A stretch of 64,000 nucleotides of DNA from Thermoleophilia bacterium (GTDB taxonomy: Bacteria > Actinomycetota > Thermoleophilia > Gaiellales > SKUG01): contig JAOPYQ010000009.1 of the NCBI GenBank assembly GCA_025964555.1, forward strand, positions 62,001-126,000, read 5' to 3'. The position numbers and the translations under genes are program-made. The notes under the pieces are model-generated. The model saw only the letters and a list, made by a program, of their open reading frames with translations. It searched no databases and was not told the origin of the DNA. Positions 16,602-27,185 of the stretch are shown in pieces. How positions within the stretch are numbered: the stretch's first letter is position 1; every line of letters starts with the position of its first letter.

Positions 16602-17617
16602 TCGACGCCCCGGGACGTGCGCACGAGGATCATCACTTCGTCGATGCGATCGAAGTCGGCGAAGGGCGTGACCTGCACCGTCTTGTGCAGGTCGGCGGGA
16701 TCGTTGCCCACGTTGGTGACGATGCCGATCGGCAGGCCCTTGGGGTAGATCGATCGCAGCTCGCCGTTCTTGGAGGCGAAGCCGCTGGTCACGACCTGGT
16801 CGTCGATGTCGACCTCGGCCGACTGGCGCACGAAGCGCAGCTGCATCGTCGGCCCTCCCTCGTTGGAGACGGTCTTGAGCACGCCCCAGGCCTCGCTGCC
16901 GGTGACCGAGGCGCTGACGCTCTGCGTGTCGTCGAGCAGCAGGCCGATGATCGCGTTGTCGCGCGTGACGCTCGTGACGCGACCGATCAGGCCGCCGGGG
17001 ACCATGACGGGGTCGTCGATCCGGACGCCGTCGCTCGTGCCGCGGTCGACGACGAGGCTGTGCTCGATCGCGCCGGGCTGGCGGACGGTGACCTCGGCCC
17101 AGATGCGGTCGTAGCCGTTGGGGTACGCGAAGGTCTCGTCGAAGGCGAGCGCACGCTGCAGGCGCTGGTTCTCCTCCTCCTGCTCCGTGGCGAAGCGCAG
17201 CTGCTCGCGCAGCTTCGCGTTCTCGGACTTGAGCGATGGGTTCTCGTTGGTGGAGCTGATCAGGCGACCCGACCAGTCCCAGGCGCCGGCGATCGGATCC
17301 CAGGCGCGCGACAAGCCGCGCTCGATCGGCGAGACGACCTCGAGCACGACGAGCTGCACGCCGCTCGGCTCGCCTTCGCCTTGGTAGCTGACCGTGATGA
17401 GCGCCAACGACGCGAAGATGAGGCCGGCGAACACGGCGCGGCGCACAGGCACTGCGGGGCGGCGGCGCGGGAACACGGTTCCACGCGTGCGCGCGCCCGC
17501 GCGAACGGAACGTGATCGTCGATCGACGTAGGACGCCTCCGGCGCGACGGGGCCTCCGGTGGCGGAGACGCTTGCGCGCTTGGAGCGGCGGGGTGTTCTG
17601 GGGAGCATGGAACGCAT
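16598..17617 (-). CDS. mreC: rod shape-determining protein MreC
   Basis: A 339-residue bitopic protein: an Arg-rich cytoplasmic N-terminus of about 58 residues, one membrane span (about 60-78, VFAGLIFASLALITVSY), a coiled coil (about 128-155, LKSENAKLREQLRFATEQEE), then the periplasmic-type double beta-barrel domain (VVDRGTSDGVRIDDPVM and GLIGRVTSV). MreC links the cytoskeleton to PBP2/RodA. The ATG at 17617 was chosen over a second ATG three codons later because GAAGG precedes it at four bases. It lies 137 bases downstream of mreB; that gap shows no clear gene or hairpin. Confidence 0.93.
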   Translation of the reverse strand: MRSMLPRTPRRSKRASVSATGGPVAPEASYVDRRSRSVRAGARTRGTVFPRRRPAVPVRRAVFAGLIFASLALITVSYQGEGEPSGVQLVVLEVVSPIERGLSRAWDPIAGAWDWSGRLISSTNENPSLKSENAKLREQLRFATEQEEENQRLQRALAFDETFAYPNGYDRIWAEVTVRQPGAIEHSLVVDRGTSDGVRIDDPVMVPGGLIGRVTSVTRDNAIIGLLLDDTQSVSASVTGSEAWGVLKTVSNEGGPTMQLRFVRQSAEVDIDDQVVTSGFASKNGELRSIYPKGLPIGIVTNVGNDPADLHKTVQVTPFADFDRIDEVMILVRTSRGVE

Positions 17618-17754
17618 GGAGCCTTCAGTGTGTCGAGTCGCGGCGAACCCGAGTTGCGTGATCGTTCGACGATCCGCAGGTGTTGGCCGCACCCTGCCAC
17701 GGACGCCTCGCGGCGTGCGTCAGTTGACGGTCTCGTAACCGTCGAACAGCGTGA

Positions 17755-19700
<1,946 letters not shown>

Positions 19701-19758
19701 GTCGACTTCCTGCCCACCTGGCGGTGTGACCGGACACGCCGCGGGGCATGACTCGACC

Positions 19759-19995
19759 ATGAGCGGCGACGAGACACCCACCACCCCTGATCCCGAGGCC
19801 CCTGACGCGAAGCTGGATCCCGCGGGGCTCCAGGATGCGCTGGGTCGCACGGGCCGCATGCTCAAGACGGCCGGCCTGCCGTTCGACGACGACGAGTTCG
19901 ACGACGAAGCCGACGACGATTCGCTCAGCGAATCCAGCGACGGCGATTCGATCAGCAGCGCCGAGCCCACGCCCGCTTCCTCCGAAGAGGAATAG
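19759..19995 (+). CDS. small acidic protein, unknown function
   Basis: A 78-residue frame beginning MSGDETPTTPDPEAPDAK. Codon use is strongly GC3-biased like the genes around it, and the product is very acidic, with a central segment of low hydrophobicity (LQDALGRTGRMLKTAGLPF) followed by Asp/Ser/Glu runs. It probably lacks a stable fold outside the middle segment. It is divergent from the PLD-like gene (58 bases apart) and ends 12 bases before the convergent DUF1361 gene. The ribosome site is weak. It could be a real small gene or a chance frame; composition favours a real gene. Confidence 0.5.
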   Translation: MSGDETPTTPDPEAPDAKLDPAGLQDALGRTGRMLKTAGLPFDDDEFDDEADDDSLSESSDGDSISSAEPTPASSEEE

Positions 19996-20007
19996 TCAGC
20001 AGCTTCG

Positions 20008-21159
20008 TCAGCCGCAGCCTTCGCCGTGCAGGTCGACGGACGGCCCGTACTCGCACAGGCCCCGGAACTGCGCGTACCACTGCGCGAACGCAGCCGTCGT
20101 GACCGCGCCCGCCACGACAGGTACCGCGATGAGCGCAACCGCGCCCACGATCGCCACTCGACGTGATCGCGGGACCAGCGCACGGGTGCGTCGCGCCCGC
20201 ACGAGCTGCGACGCCACGAGTGCAATGCCGAGCGCGACACTGACGATCGCGACTGCACGCGACTGGCCAGGAACGGCGACGTCGACCATCGCGTAGCCGC
20301 GCGGCACGAGCGGTGCGGATGCGAGCAGCACCCCGGTGAACACCCACGACGCGCGCATGAGCAGGGTCCACACGCTCACGCCCCCCGCTCGGGCGTGGTC
20401 GAGCAGGCGCAGGCCCACGACCGCCGCAGCGAACGTCGCCACCCACCACACGAGGATGAACGCGATCGGCCCGGGATTCGTCAGCGCTGCCCCGACCTCG
20501 CGCACGAAGCGCACCGGCTCCCCGAGCGGGTGCCAGGAGTGGAAGCGCTCGATGCGCCCGAGATAGATCCCGAACGCCATCACCGCGCACACCGGCAGCA
20601 GCACGCGCCAGCCGGGCACGCCTGGTCGGTGTCGATGCAGCCAGTCGCGGCCGGCATCGACGAGCGCGATCCATGCAGCGGATCCGAGCACGAGGAACCA
20701 GCCATATTCGATCGACGTGAGGACGTTCCCTAGGATGGATCCGCCGCTGGGATTCGTGCCGAGGAGCCTGATGTCCTGCACGTGATGGAACAGGTCGGTC
20801 ATCACGTAGGGCGCGTTGGGAGCGAACGCGAGCACTCCGACGTAGCCGACCACGTGCGCCCAGCGATCGCCGGCCCGCGCGCGGATCGACCAGGCTGCGG
20901 CGGCGACTCCGACCACGACGACGATCACGATCGATCGCGCGGTCGCATCGACCATCGCTCCGCGCACGCTCAGGCGGGCGAAGAGCATGAGCTGCACCAC
21001 GCCCATCAGCACGGCGCCGGCGACGCGCTGGGCGCGGTCGCTGCCGCGCAGGTGCCACACGAACAGCATCGCGGCCCACGCGAGGAACGTGTTGCCCGAC
21101 ATCCAGGACAGGTTGCGCACCAGGATCTCGAGCATGTGCTGCCCGCCATCGGGGTTCAT
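20008..21159 (-). CDS. DUF1361 family integral membrane protein
   Basis: A 383-residue multi-span membrane protein (about nine to ten spans). The DUF1361 signature is clear: LAFAPNAPYVMTDLFHHVQ, followed by GIYLGRIERFHSWHPL and further spans. Family function is unknown. The C-terminal part has a last span and a short tail with two cysteines (CEYGPSVDLHGEGCG) that probably lies outside. It begins three bases after the maf stop, so maf and this gene are likely one transcript. An internal ATG eight codons later is possible. Confidence 0.85.
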   Translation of the reverse strand: MNPDGGQHMLEILVRNLSWMSGNTFLAWAAMLFVWHLRGSDRAQRVAGAVLMGVVQLMLFARLSVRGAMVDATARSIVIVVVVGVAAAAWSIRARAGDRWAHVVGYVGVLAFAPNAPYVMTDLFHHVQDIRLLGTNPSGGSILGNVLTSIEYGWFLVLGSAAWIALVDAGRDWLHRHRPGVPGWRVLLPVCAVMAFGIYLGRIERFHSWHPLGEPVRFVREVGAALTNPGPIAFILVWWVATFAAAVVGLRLLDHARAGGVSVWTLLMRASWVFTGVLLASAPLVPRGYAMVDVAVPGQSRAVAIVSVALGIALVASQLVRARRTRALVPRSRRVAIVGAVALIAVPVVAGAVTTAAFAQWYAQFRGLCEYGPSVDLHGEGCG

Positions 21160-21162
21160 GGC

Positions 21163-21750
21163 TCAGCCCGCGGTGCGCGCGAGTGCGTCCCAGCCGTCGA
21201 TGTCCTCGAGCGTGAGCAGCAGCATCGCGACCGGCAGACCGACGACGTTCTGGTAGCAGCCGCCGATGCCGGACACCATCGCTGCGCCGGTACCCTGGAT
21301 GGCGTAGCCGCCGGCGCGGCCCTCCCACTCACCGCCCGCGACGTAGCGCTCGAGCAGTGCGTCGGGGAAGTCGCGGAAGCGCACCTTGGTGCGCACGGCG
21401 CGCTCGAAGCGCTCGCCCGACGCGGGGTGCGTGATGACGAGCCCGCTCACGACGTCGTGCGAGCGACCACGCAGCAGCGCGAGCATCGTAAAGGCGTCCT
21501 CACCCGTCTCCGGCTTGCCGAACGGGATGCCGTCCACGTCGACGACCGTGTCGCACGCGACGATCAGCTCGTCCGCGCGTGCCTGGTCGGCGACGGCGTC
21601 CGCCTTCTTGCGGGCATTGTCGACCGCGAGTTCGGACGGATCGCCCATGTCGCGCTCCTCGACATCGGGCACGATGACGCGATACGGGAGGGCGAGCTGT
21701 TCAAGGATGGCGGAGCGCTGGGGCGAGCCCGAGGCAAGGAGGATCGACAT
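21163..21750 (-). CDS. maf: Maf family nucleoside triphosphate pyrophosphatase
   Basis: A 195-residue cytosolic house-cleaning pyrophosphatase that hydrolyses non-canonical or excess NTPs to NMP and PPi. Hallmarks are LLASGSPQRSAIL at the start, CDTVVDVDG with the catalytic acidic residue, KPETGEDAFTML, and GGYAIQGTGAAMV near the end. The length is standard. ATG at 21750 has AGGAGG close upstream. It lies nine bases downstream of ndk and three bases before the DUF1361 gene, forming a tight ndk-maf-DUF1361 group. Confidence 0.93.
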   Translation of the reverse strand: MSILLASGSPQRSAILEQLALPYRVIVPDVEERDMGDPSELAVDNARKKADAVADQARADELIVACDTVVDVDGIPFGKPETGEDAFTMLALLRGRSHDVVSGLVITHPASGERFERAVRTKVRFRDFPDALLERYVAGGEWEGRAGGYAIQGTGAAMVSGIGGCYQNVVGLPVAMLLLTLEDIDGWDALARTAG

Positions 21751-21759
21751 GCGTCGAGC

Positions 21760-22185
21760 TTACTTGACGACTTCGCCCTTGCCGCCGAACCAGAGCTTAA
21801 TCTCGCGCTTGGCGGACTTGATCGAGTCGCTGCCGTGCACGACGTTCTCGCCCATCTCCGTGGCGAGGTCGCCGCGGATGGTGCCGGGAGCGGCGTCGAC
21901 CGGGTTGGTCGCGCCGATCATCGTGCGCGCGACCTTCACGACGCTCTCGCCCTCGAAGACGAACGCGGCGACGGGGCCGGCGGTGATGCCCTCGATGAGC
22001 TCACCGAAGAACGGGCGCGCCTTGTGCTCGGCGTAGTGCTCCTTGGCGAGCGCGGTCGGCACCTTGAGGAACTTCGCGGCCTTGATGGTGTAGCCGCGGG
22101 CTTCGAAGCGGCGGACGACCTCGCCCACGAGGCCGCGCTCGACGCCGCCCGGCTTGATCATCACGAAGGTTCGCTCAACTGCCAT
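21760..22185 (-). CDS. ndk: nucleoside diphosphate kinase
   Basis: A 141-residue enzyme that exchanges gamma-phosphates between nucleoside di- and triphosphates. The active-site histidine is H117 in ENVVHGSDS. The start [22 protein letters not shown] is the family N-terminus and fixes ATG at 22185; the longer upstream frame is non-coding. It heads ndk-maf-DUF1361, with maf starting nine bases after its stop. The ribosome site is weak (GGACGGA). A strong hairpin at 22233-22258 separates it from the zinc-ribbon gene upstream. Confidence 0.97.
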   Translation of the reverse strand: MAVERTFVMIKPGGVERGLVGEVVRRFEARGYTIKAAKFLKVPTALAKEHYAEHKARPFFGELIEGITAGPVAAFVFEGESVVKVARTMIGATNPVDAAPGTIRGDLATEMGENVVHGSDSIKSAKREIKLWFGGKGEVVK

Positions 22186-22232
22186 GGTGTGTATCCGTCC
22201 TGTGTTGCTGGGGTTGTGACTGGGAGCGCGAC

Positions 22233-22258
22233 GACGCCGCACCCGAAAGCGCGGCGTC
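22233..22258 (-). terminator. hairpin after the zinc-ribbon gene
   Basis: GACGCCGC (22233-22240) and GCGGCGTC (22251-22258) form a perfect 8-bp stem with a 10-base loop, 18 bases after the end of the zinc-ribbon gene and before ndk. There is no T-tract, so it may be a weak or factor-dependent terminator. Confidence 0.5.
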
Positions 22259-22276
22259 AGTGGGTGTCGCGGTGAA

Positions 22277-22969
22277 TCAGCTGCTGAAGGGCTCGGTGCG
22301 GATGTCATCGCCCTTGGGCTTCGTCTCCGTCACCGGCTCGTCGTCAGAAGAGCGAACTGCCGAGGTGACGACGGTCGTGCTCGCGTCGCGCTTGCTGCTC
22401 GTGCGCTCGGAGCGGTCGGTGCGGTCGCGGCTGCTGTCGCGATCGGCGCGGCGGGCCCGAGGCTCGCGAGCGGAGGTGTTGACCGGCGTCGACGGGCGTC
22501 GCGTGGATGCGACGCCGCCCGGACCAGCGGGGCCGCGGCCGCCACCCTTGCCCGGGACCTCGGTCTCGCAGAACGGGCACATGACCCAGCGCGGGTCGAG
22601 CGGCTTGTCGCAGCCGCTGCAGCTCTGGCGAAGCTTGGTGGTGCAGACCGGGCACGAGAGGTAGTCGCCCTCGATGTGGCTCTTGCAGTAGGGGCAACGC
22701 TCCTGGCGGCCGAGCTGGCGCTCGAGCGCGCGGATCTCGAGCTCTCGCTCGCGCACGTCGGCCATGTACTCGCTCGGTCGCACGAGCATGTAGATGAGCA
22801 CGCCGAACAGCGGCAGCATCGAGATCGCGGTGAACGTCGCCACCATGATCGGGTCGTCGGTGCGCTTGCGCGCGTCCTTGTACGTCCAGATGACGATCGC
22901 CACGAAGAACGCGAGGCCGAGGATGGCTCCCATGCTCTTTGCCAGGTCGAAGATGTCGGTGAGGCTCAT
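22277..22969 (-). CDS. membrane protein with double zinc ribbon
   Basis: A 230-residue protein. Two N-terminal membrane spans (about 13-30 and 43-62) are followed by a charged helix ([16 protein letters not shown]) and a double zinc ribbon with four CxxC pairs: C92/C95, C106/C109, C117/C120 and C131/C134. The last 90 residues are disordered, Ser/Arg-rich and likely cytoplasmic. Similar double-zinc-ribbon membrane proteins are common in Actinobacteria and are unassigned. Zinc binding is inferred from the cysteine spacing. It precedes ndk, separated by a hairpin. The start [12 protein letters not shown] at 22969 has only a weak ribosome site. Confidence 0.8.
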   Translation of the reverse strand: MSLTDIFDLAKSMGAILGLAFFVAIVIWTYKDARKRTDDPIMVATFTAISMLPLFGVLIYMLVRPSEYMADVRERELEIRALERQLGRQERCPYCKSHIEGDYLSCPVCTTKLRQSCSGCDKPLDPRWVMCPFCETEVPGKGGGRGPAGPGGVASTRRPSTPVNTSAREPRARRADRDSSRDRTDRSERTSSKRDASTTVVTSAVRSSDDEPVTETKPKGDDIRTEPFSS

Positions 22970-22993
22970 GTTCGAGTTCGCTCCATGTGGTCG

Positions 22994-23200
22994 CTACAGC
23001 AACGCTCGTCCGACGAGCAGCCCCACCACGTAACCGGCAGCGAGGACCACCGCACTGATGGCGATCGTGCGGAGCACGAGCCTCGGTACGGAGATCCGGT
23101 CGCGGCGACCGGAACGACGGATGCGGGGAGCACCGGACATCGGTTGGGGAAAGTTTCGCAGATCGGGCGGCGCACCGCGCAACCGAGGCCGCATGGCCAT
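22994..23200 (-). CDS. small single-span membrane protein
   Basis: A 68-residue protein starting MAMRPRLRGAPPDLRNF. It has a basic N-terminal half (RIRRSGRRDRISVPRL) and a single C-terminal membrane span (about 47-66, TIAISAVVLAAGYVVGLLVG), so it is tail-anchored or an N-in type. ATG at 23200 is preceded by AAAGGG at about seven bases. It lies 24 bases upstream of the zinc-ribbon membrane protein in the same direction and divergent from the 23309 gene. The family is not recognised. A longer open frame upstream overlaps the plus-strand gene and is rejected. Confidence 0.6.
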   Translation of the reverse strand: MAMRPRLRGAPPDLRNFPQPMSGAPRIRRSGRRDRISVPRLVLRTIAISAVVLAAGYVVGLLVGRALL

Positions 23201-23308
23201 GCCGTGGCCCTTTCCGGATGCGGGATTCGGTGGTACACCGGAGGGGACGTTCCGCCGCGCCCATGGACCTGGTGCGCGGCCCTCCACCCCTTCTCGCTCG
23301 GAGCCTGC

Positions 23309-24088
23309 ATGCAGCACGTGGTCGACTACATCCGCCAGAACGCCGCTGCGTATCCCCGCGAGATGATCGACGCGCAGCTGCGCCAGACCGGCTACGCCGA
23401 ATCGGACATCCACGCCGCGTGGGGCGCTGCATATGCCGCTCCCGTGGCAGGGCAGACGGCCACCGCGGTCGCCGTGATGGGCGGCGGTCCGGTCGCAGGT
23501 CCGATCGCGATCGCGGGCGACGGCACGCCGTGGTACCAGTCGACCTACATGCGCATCGTGATGGTCATCGTCTCGGTCATCGCGGCCTACGGAGCGTTCG
23601 GCGAGTTCACCGACGGGCCGAAGAAGATCTCCTCGAAGGAGCTGCTCACCAAGATGGAGCAGCACGACACCGACGGCTCGCTCGAGACCCTCTCCGGTGA
23701 CGCCCGCGGCAAGCTGCCATCGGGCTGGAGCAAGGTGAAGGACGGCCTCTGGGCCGACCTCGAGAGCGGCAACAGCGTGAGCGTCATGACCGCGTCGCGC
23801 GAAGGTCTCAACCTCAAGCAGGTCACGATGGGCGCGACCGAGACGCTCAAGCTCCAGGGCGCCGACCTGCGCGGCGGCGCGAAGGTCGTGCGGTTCCAGG
23901 ATCGCGACGCGTACCGCATCCAGCTCGTCCAGGCGTCGCCCAAGGGCGCGAAGATGCTGGTCACGCAGTACTACGTGTCGCACGGTGGCGACATGACCGT
24001 GGTCACCATGGGCTATGCAGAGGACGCGAGCGACGAAGTCCGCGACGAGGTGCAGTCGGTGGCCGATGCCATCAAGCTCCCGGCCTGA
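23309..24088 (+). CDS. single-span membrane protein with N-terminal helical module
   Basis: A 259-residue protein. Residues 4-38 (YIRQNAAAYPREMIDAQLRQ and following) look like a small helical module seen at the N-termini of unrelated actinobacterial membrane proteins. An Ala/Gly linker, one span (about 80-98) and a domain of about 155 residues outside the membrane follow (TMGATETLKLQGADLRGG and MLVTQYYVSHGGDMTVVTM), rich in beta strands. I do not recognise the outer domain. GGAG lies six bases before the ATG; the longer open frame upstream is antisense to the zinc-ribbon gene. No partner gene is evident. Confidence 0.75.
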   Translation: MQHVVDYIRQNAAAYPREMIDAQLRQTGYAESDIHAAWGAAYAAPVAGQTATAVAVMGGGPVAGPIAIAGDGTPWYQSTYMRIVMVIVSVIAAYGAFGEFTDGPKKISSKELLTKMEQHDTDGSLETLSGDARGKLPSGWSKVKDGLWADLESGNSVSVMTASREGLNLKQVTMGATETLKLQGADLRGGAKVVRFQDRDAYRIQLVQASPKGAKMLVTQYYVSHGGDMTVVTMGYAEDASDEVRDEVQSVADAIKLPA

Positions 24089-24181
24089 CTGCGCACGCGC
24101 ACCCTCGAGGCGGCGGGATCCGCGCCTCCGACCCGTACGAAGCTCTACTTAAATCGCATGCCACGTCGCCGATGAAACGTC

Positions 24182-26503
24182 ATGCCCTCGCGTACTTCGA
24201 TGAGTCGTGTCGTCGTGGCCGCAGCTGCGGCCATCGTCGCCATGGCCATCGCCGGAGCGATGGGCGCTAACGGCGCGTCGTCGTCACTCGTGGTGACGGT
24301 GCAGGTCCCCAGCCACGTCTCGATCACCAACTCCTGCACGGCAGACTCCGCTCGGCGTTTCGGGACCGTGCAGCCCGGCACGACGGCGCGCACGGCAATT
24401 GGAACCGGTGTGTGCAGGGTGTCGTTCCAATCGAGCAACGACACGTCCATGGTTCGCATCGCGCAGGCCGATGCGAGCGGGACCGCGATGGGCGGCGCCA
24501 GCACCAACGCATCCCGAGTGGACGGGACCGTCGAACTGCGATCCGTGGCCATGGCCAGTGCGACGGTGGGGCACGCGGTCGGGCAGGGCGGTCGGATCAT
24601 GCGCACGAACGACGGCGGCGTGACGTGGAGCAACGTTGCCTCACCGACCGGGCAGAACCTCGCGTCTGTAGACGCGCCGAGTGCGCTGGTCGCATACGCC
24701 GTGGGCTTCGGGGGGGTCGTCGTGAAGACGACGGACGGCGGAGCAAACTGGGTGCTGCTTCCCGCCTCCCCCGGTGGCATCATCGAGGGGGTTGACGCCG
24801 TCTCTGACACAGAGGTCTTCGTCACCCGGGACGGGTCGGTTCGTCGTTCCGTCGACGGAGGCGGGAGCTGGACCAACCTCGGTGTCGGCTCCACCAGCGG
24901 CTTCGGCCCGATCGCGGCATTCGACACCGACACCCAGATCGCCATTGGCTGGAGCGGCTCCACCCGACGACGGGACGGCGGAGCCTGGACAGGCGTCAAC
25001 ATCGCCAGCCCTTATGCGGTGCACGACATCGAGTTCGTGTCGGCGACGGTTGCGTGGGCCGTCGGCGAATCAGGCGTCTATCGCACCTCGGACGCCGGAA
25101 TGACGTGGTCGTCCGTCAACATTCCGGGACGCGAGGAAGTGGTGCGCGCGCTGTCCGCAACCAGTGCGAACGACCTCGTCGTCGCTGGCGATCGCGGCGA
25201 GGCGTGGCGCACCACGGACGGCGGCTCGAACTGGACCCGACTGACCTTGCCCACGGCCAACTCGGTCAACGGCATCGCTCGAGTGGGCTCCACGGTCGTG
25301 ACGGTCGGCACGAGCGGCACCATCCAGCATTCGCCCGACGATGGCGGAGCATGGACGATCCCGGCGAGTATGGGAAACACGATGTTCGATGTCGATGCTC
25401 GATCACGCCTGGTCGCCGTCTCGGTGGGCGGTCGGGGAACCATACGCACGACGAGTGACGGCGGCGTCTCGTGGACGACGCGCGCATCCGGGACGAGCGC
25501 CCACCTGCGGGCGGTCGACCTCGACGGCGATGCCGGCTGGGCGGTCGGTGACGGGGGCGTGGTCCGACGCACCAGCGACGGGGGAGCGACCTGGACGACT
25601 CAGTCCTCCGGCACACCGAGCAACCTGTACGGCGTCGCGGCGGCGTCCACCCTGGAAGCGTGGGCTGTCGGCGCTGGCGGGATCGTCCTGCACACGCGCA
25701 ACGGCGGCGCGACATGGCAGCAGGAAGCCGTGGCGCTGACCACCGCCAATCTGCGCGATGTCACCGCCGTCTCCGACCAGGTCGCGTGGTTCGTCGGCGC
25801 CGGCGGCACCGTCGCCCGCACCGTGAACAGTGGCGGGACCTGGACGCTGCGGCCATCCGGAACGACGCAGACGCTCCTCGCGATTGCCGGTGCCACGAGC
25901 ACCGACGCGACCGCGCTCACCCCGCTCACCGGCACGATCGTCACGACCGACGGCGGCGCCACCTGGAGCGCCCCGTCCAGCTTCGGCGGTCGCTTCGACA
26001 TCGACATCGAGGGCGACGCCACCTATACGGCGCAGGTGGACGTGGTCCGTCAGCGCATCGCCAGCGCGCCCGAGACCGTCGTGCACTGGTCGTTCGACAC
26101 GTTCTACGCAGTTGACGCGGTCGACGAGAATACGTTCTTCGCCGTCGGCGACAGTGACGTCCAGGTCCAGCTCGACCCCCCGAGTACCTTCGCGGACTAT
26201 GGCGGAGCGAACACTTGGGGTTCGGCTCCGGCGACATCGCTGTTCGGCGTGTGCCTGCAGGCCGTCGGAGCGGGCACGACCGCCGATTGGATGGTCGATG
26301 CGGCGGGTAACGCCGGCGAATGCGAGACATCCGACGGCGATCCGTGGCGCGCCGTGCCGATCGCACCATCCAATGTCGCTCACACGGCCACGCTCGGCGC
26401 CACCGGTTCGGTGGATGTCGTCTTCGGAGTGAAGGTCGGCAGCGCCGTCCCACCAGGTCGATACTCCGCAGGTGTGTCGTTCGAGGCACTCGCTCCGGGT
26501 TGA
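24182..26503 (+). CDS. exported Asp-box (BNR/Ycf48-like) beta-propeller protein
   Basis: A 773-residue secreted protein. A signal peptide (about 1-32, VVVAAAAAIVAMAIAGAMG) is followed by a beta-sandwich-like segment (35-110) with two cysteines. A long region with about a dozen Asp-box motifs of the form S/T-x-DGG-x-x-W follows (TNDGGVTWSN, TTDGGANWVL, TSDGGVSWTT, TSDGGATWTT), as in sialidase/Ycf48-type propellers. The number of boxes suggests two linked propellers. Catalytic sialidase residues are not evident, so a binding role is more likely. The last 100 residues form another sandwich with two cysteines. The start is uncertain (24182 or 24203), with no strong ribosome site. Confidence 0.8.
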   Translation: MPSRTSMSRVVVAAAAAIVAMAIAGAMGANGASSSLVVTVQVPSHVSITNSCTADSARRFGTVQPGTTARTAIGTGVCRVSFQSSNDTSMVRIAQADASGTAMGGASTNASRVDGTVELRSVAMASATVGHAVGQGGRIMRTNDGGVTWSNVASPTGQNLASVDAPSALVAYAVGFGGVVVKTTDGGANWVLLPASPGGIIEGVDAVSDTEVFVTRDGSVRRSVDGGGSWTNLGVGSTSGFGPIAAFDTDTQIAIGWSGSTRRRDGGAWTGVNIASPYAVHDIEFVSATVAWAVGESGVYRTSDAGMTWSSVNIPGREEVVRALSATSANDLVVAGDRGEAWRTTDGGSNWTRLTLPTANSVNGIARVGSTVVTVGTSGTIQHSPDDGGAWTIPASMGNTMFDVDARSRLVAVSVGGRGTIRTTSDGGVSWTTRASGTSAHLRAVDLDGDAGWAVGDGGVVRRTSDGGATWTTQSSGTPSNLYGVAAASTLEAWAVGAGGIVLHTRNGGATWQQEAVALTTANLRDVTAVSDQVAWFVGAGGTVARTVNSGGTWTLRPSGTTQTLLAIAGATSTDATALTPLTGTIVTTDGGATWSAPSSFGGRFDIDIEGDATYTAQVDVVRQRIASAPETVVHWSFDTFYAVDAVDENTFFAVGDSDVQVQLDPPSTFADYGGANTWGSAPATSLFGVCLQAVGAGTTADWMVDAAGNAGECETSDGDPWRAVPIAPSNVAHTATLGATGSVDVVFGVKVGSAVPPGRYSAGVSFEALAPG

Positions 26504-26564
26504 CCAACGCGCGACGAGGCGCGGCCCGAACGAATCCGGACCGCGCCCCGTCATGAGGTCGCAT

Positions 26565-26592
26565 CCTCGCGCGCGTGCATGCGCGCGCGAGG
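26565..26592. terminator. bidirectional terminator-like hairpin between convergent genes
   Basis: CCTCGCGCGCG and CGCGCGCGAGG form a perfect 11-bp stem around a TGCATG loop. It lies between the convergent propeller gene (ends 26503) and the glycine-zipper gene (ends 26630). There is no T-tract on either strand. Confidence 0.6.
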
Positions 26593-26629
26593 AACACGTA
26601 TGTCGACGTATGTCGGCCGACGTGCTCGG

Positions 26630-26977
26630 TCAGTCGAGCGCGTTGCTGGCGAGCGTGAACGCGCCGAGGCCTGCAGCGCCGACGCCCATGCCGAGCCCGA
26701 CCGACTGCCACGCGTTGGCCTGGCCGATGATCGGGATGTTCCCGAGCGCGGGCACGAGCTTCTTCGCGCCGAGCAGCGCCACGCCGGCAGCTGCGCCGAC
26801 GCCCGCGCCGATGATGACGTTGGCGAGCGTGTCACGCCCGTCCTGCTTGGAGAACGCACCGTCGCTGCCCTCGTGCTTGAGGGTCTTCACCGCGCCGATG
26901 CCGCCGCCGATCACTGCGCCGCCGAGCACGGCTCCGCCGAAGATCATGGCGCCACGAGGAATTGCTGCGAAATCCAT
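26630..26977 (-). CDS. glycine-zipper-like small membrane protein
   Basis: A 115-residue protein with three Gly/Ala-rich hydrophobic segments (about 9-30, 51-71 and 91-112) full of GxxG spacings (GGAVLGGAVIGGGIGAV, VIIGAGVGAAAGVALLGA, LGMGVGAAGLGAFTLA), typical of tightly packed membrane helices. A short charged loop (LKHEGSDGAFSKQDGRD) follows the first span. It is divergent from the kinase-fold gene at 27186, and the 208-base gap between them holds a long inverted repeat. Family not recognised; small pore-forming or holin-like proteins have comparable composition, but this is only an analogy. The start is ATG at 26977 with a weak ribosome site. Confidence 0.65.
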   Translation of the reverse strand: MDFAAIPRGAMIFGGAVLGGAVIGGGIGAVKTLKHEGSDGAFSKQDGRDTLANVIIGAGVGAAAGVALLGAKKLVPALGNIPIIGQANAWQSVGLGMGVGAAGLGAFTLASNALD

Positions 26978-27046
26978 TGTCGTCCCATTCGTCAGTCCGG
27001 GGCGGTGACCGCGTCCAACGGTCCTCGCGTGGTCCCAGATTCGTCC

Positions 27047-27134
27047 ACCCGTCTGTCGGGCCACGAGACGTCCGCGTTGCACGGGCGTCCCTGCGGCGCC
27101 GCAACGAACCCGCGCCATCGCTCGACAGACGGGT
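27047..27134. repeat. 88-base structured inverted repeat in a divergent promoter region
   Basis: ACCCGTCTGTCG (27047-27058) is perfectly complementary to CGACAGACGGGT (27123-27134). Inside the 64-base loop, CGTTGC and GCAACG form a second pairing. The element sits between the divergent glycine-zipper and kinase-fold genes, ending 51 bases before the latter's start, so it could be an operator or a leader structure of the plus-strand gene. Confidence 0.65.
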
Positions 27135-27185
27135 AGCCGACGACCATGGGGGACGCGCGGCGCTCGGAGTTCGGGGGAACGACCG

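Noticed and set aside
20782-22275. 497-residue plus-strand open frame
   Set aside because: Antisense to DUF1361, maf and ndk, all of which have clear family motifs on the minus strand.
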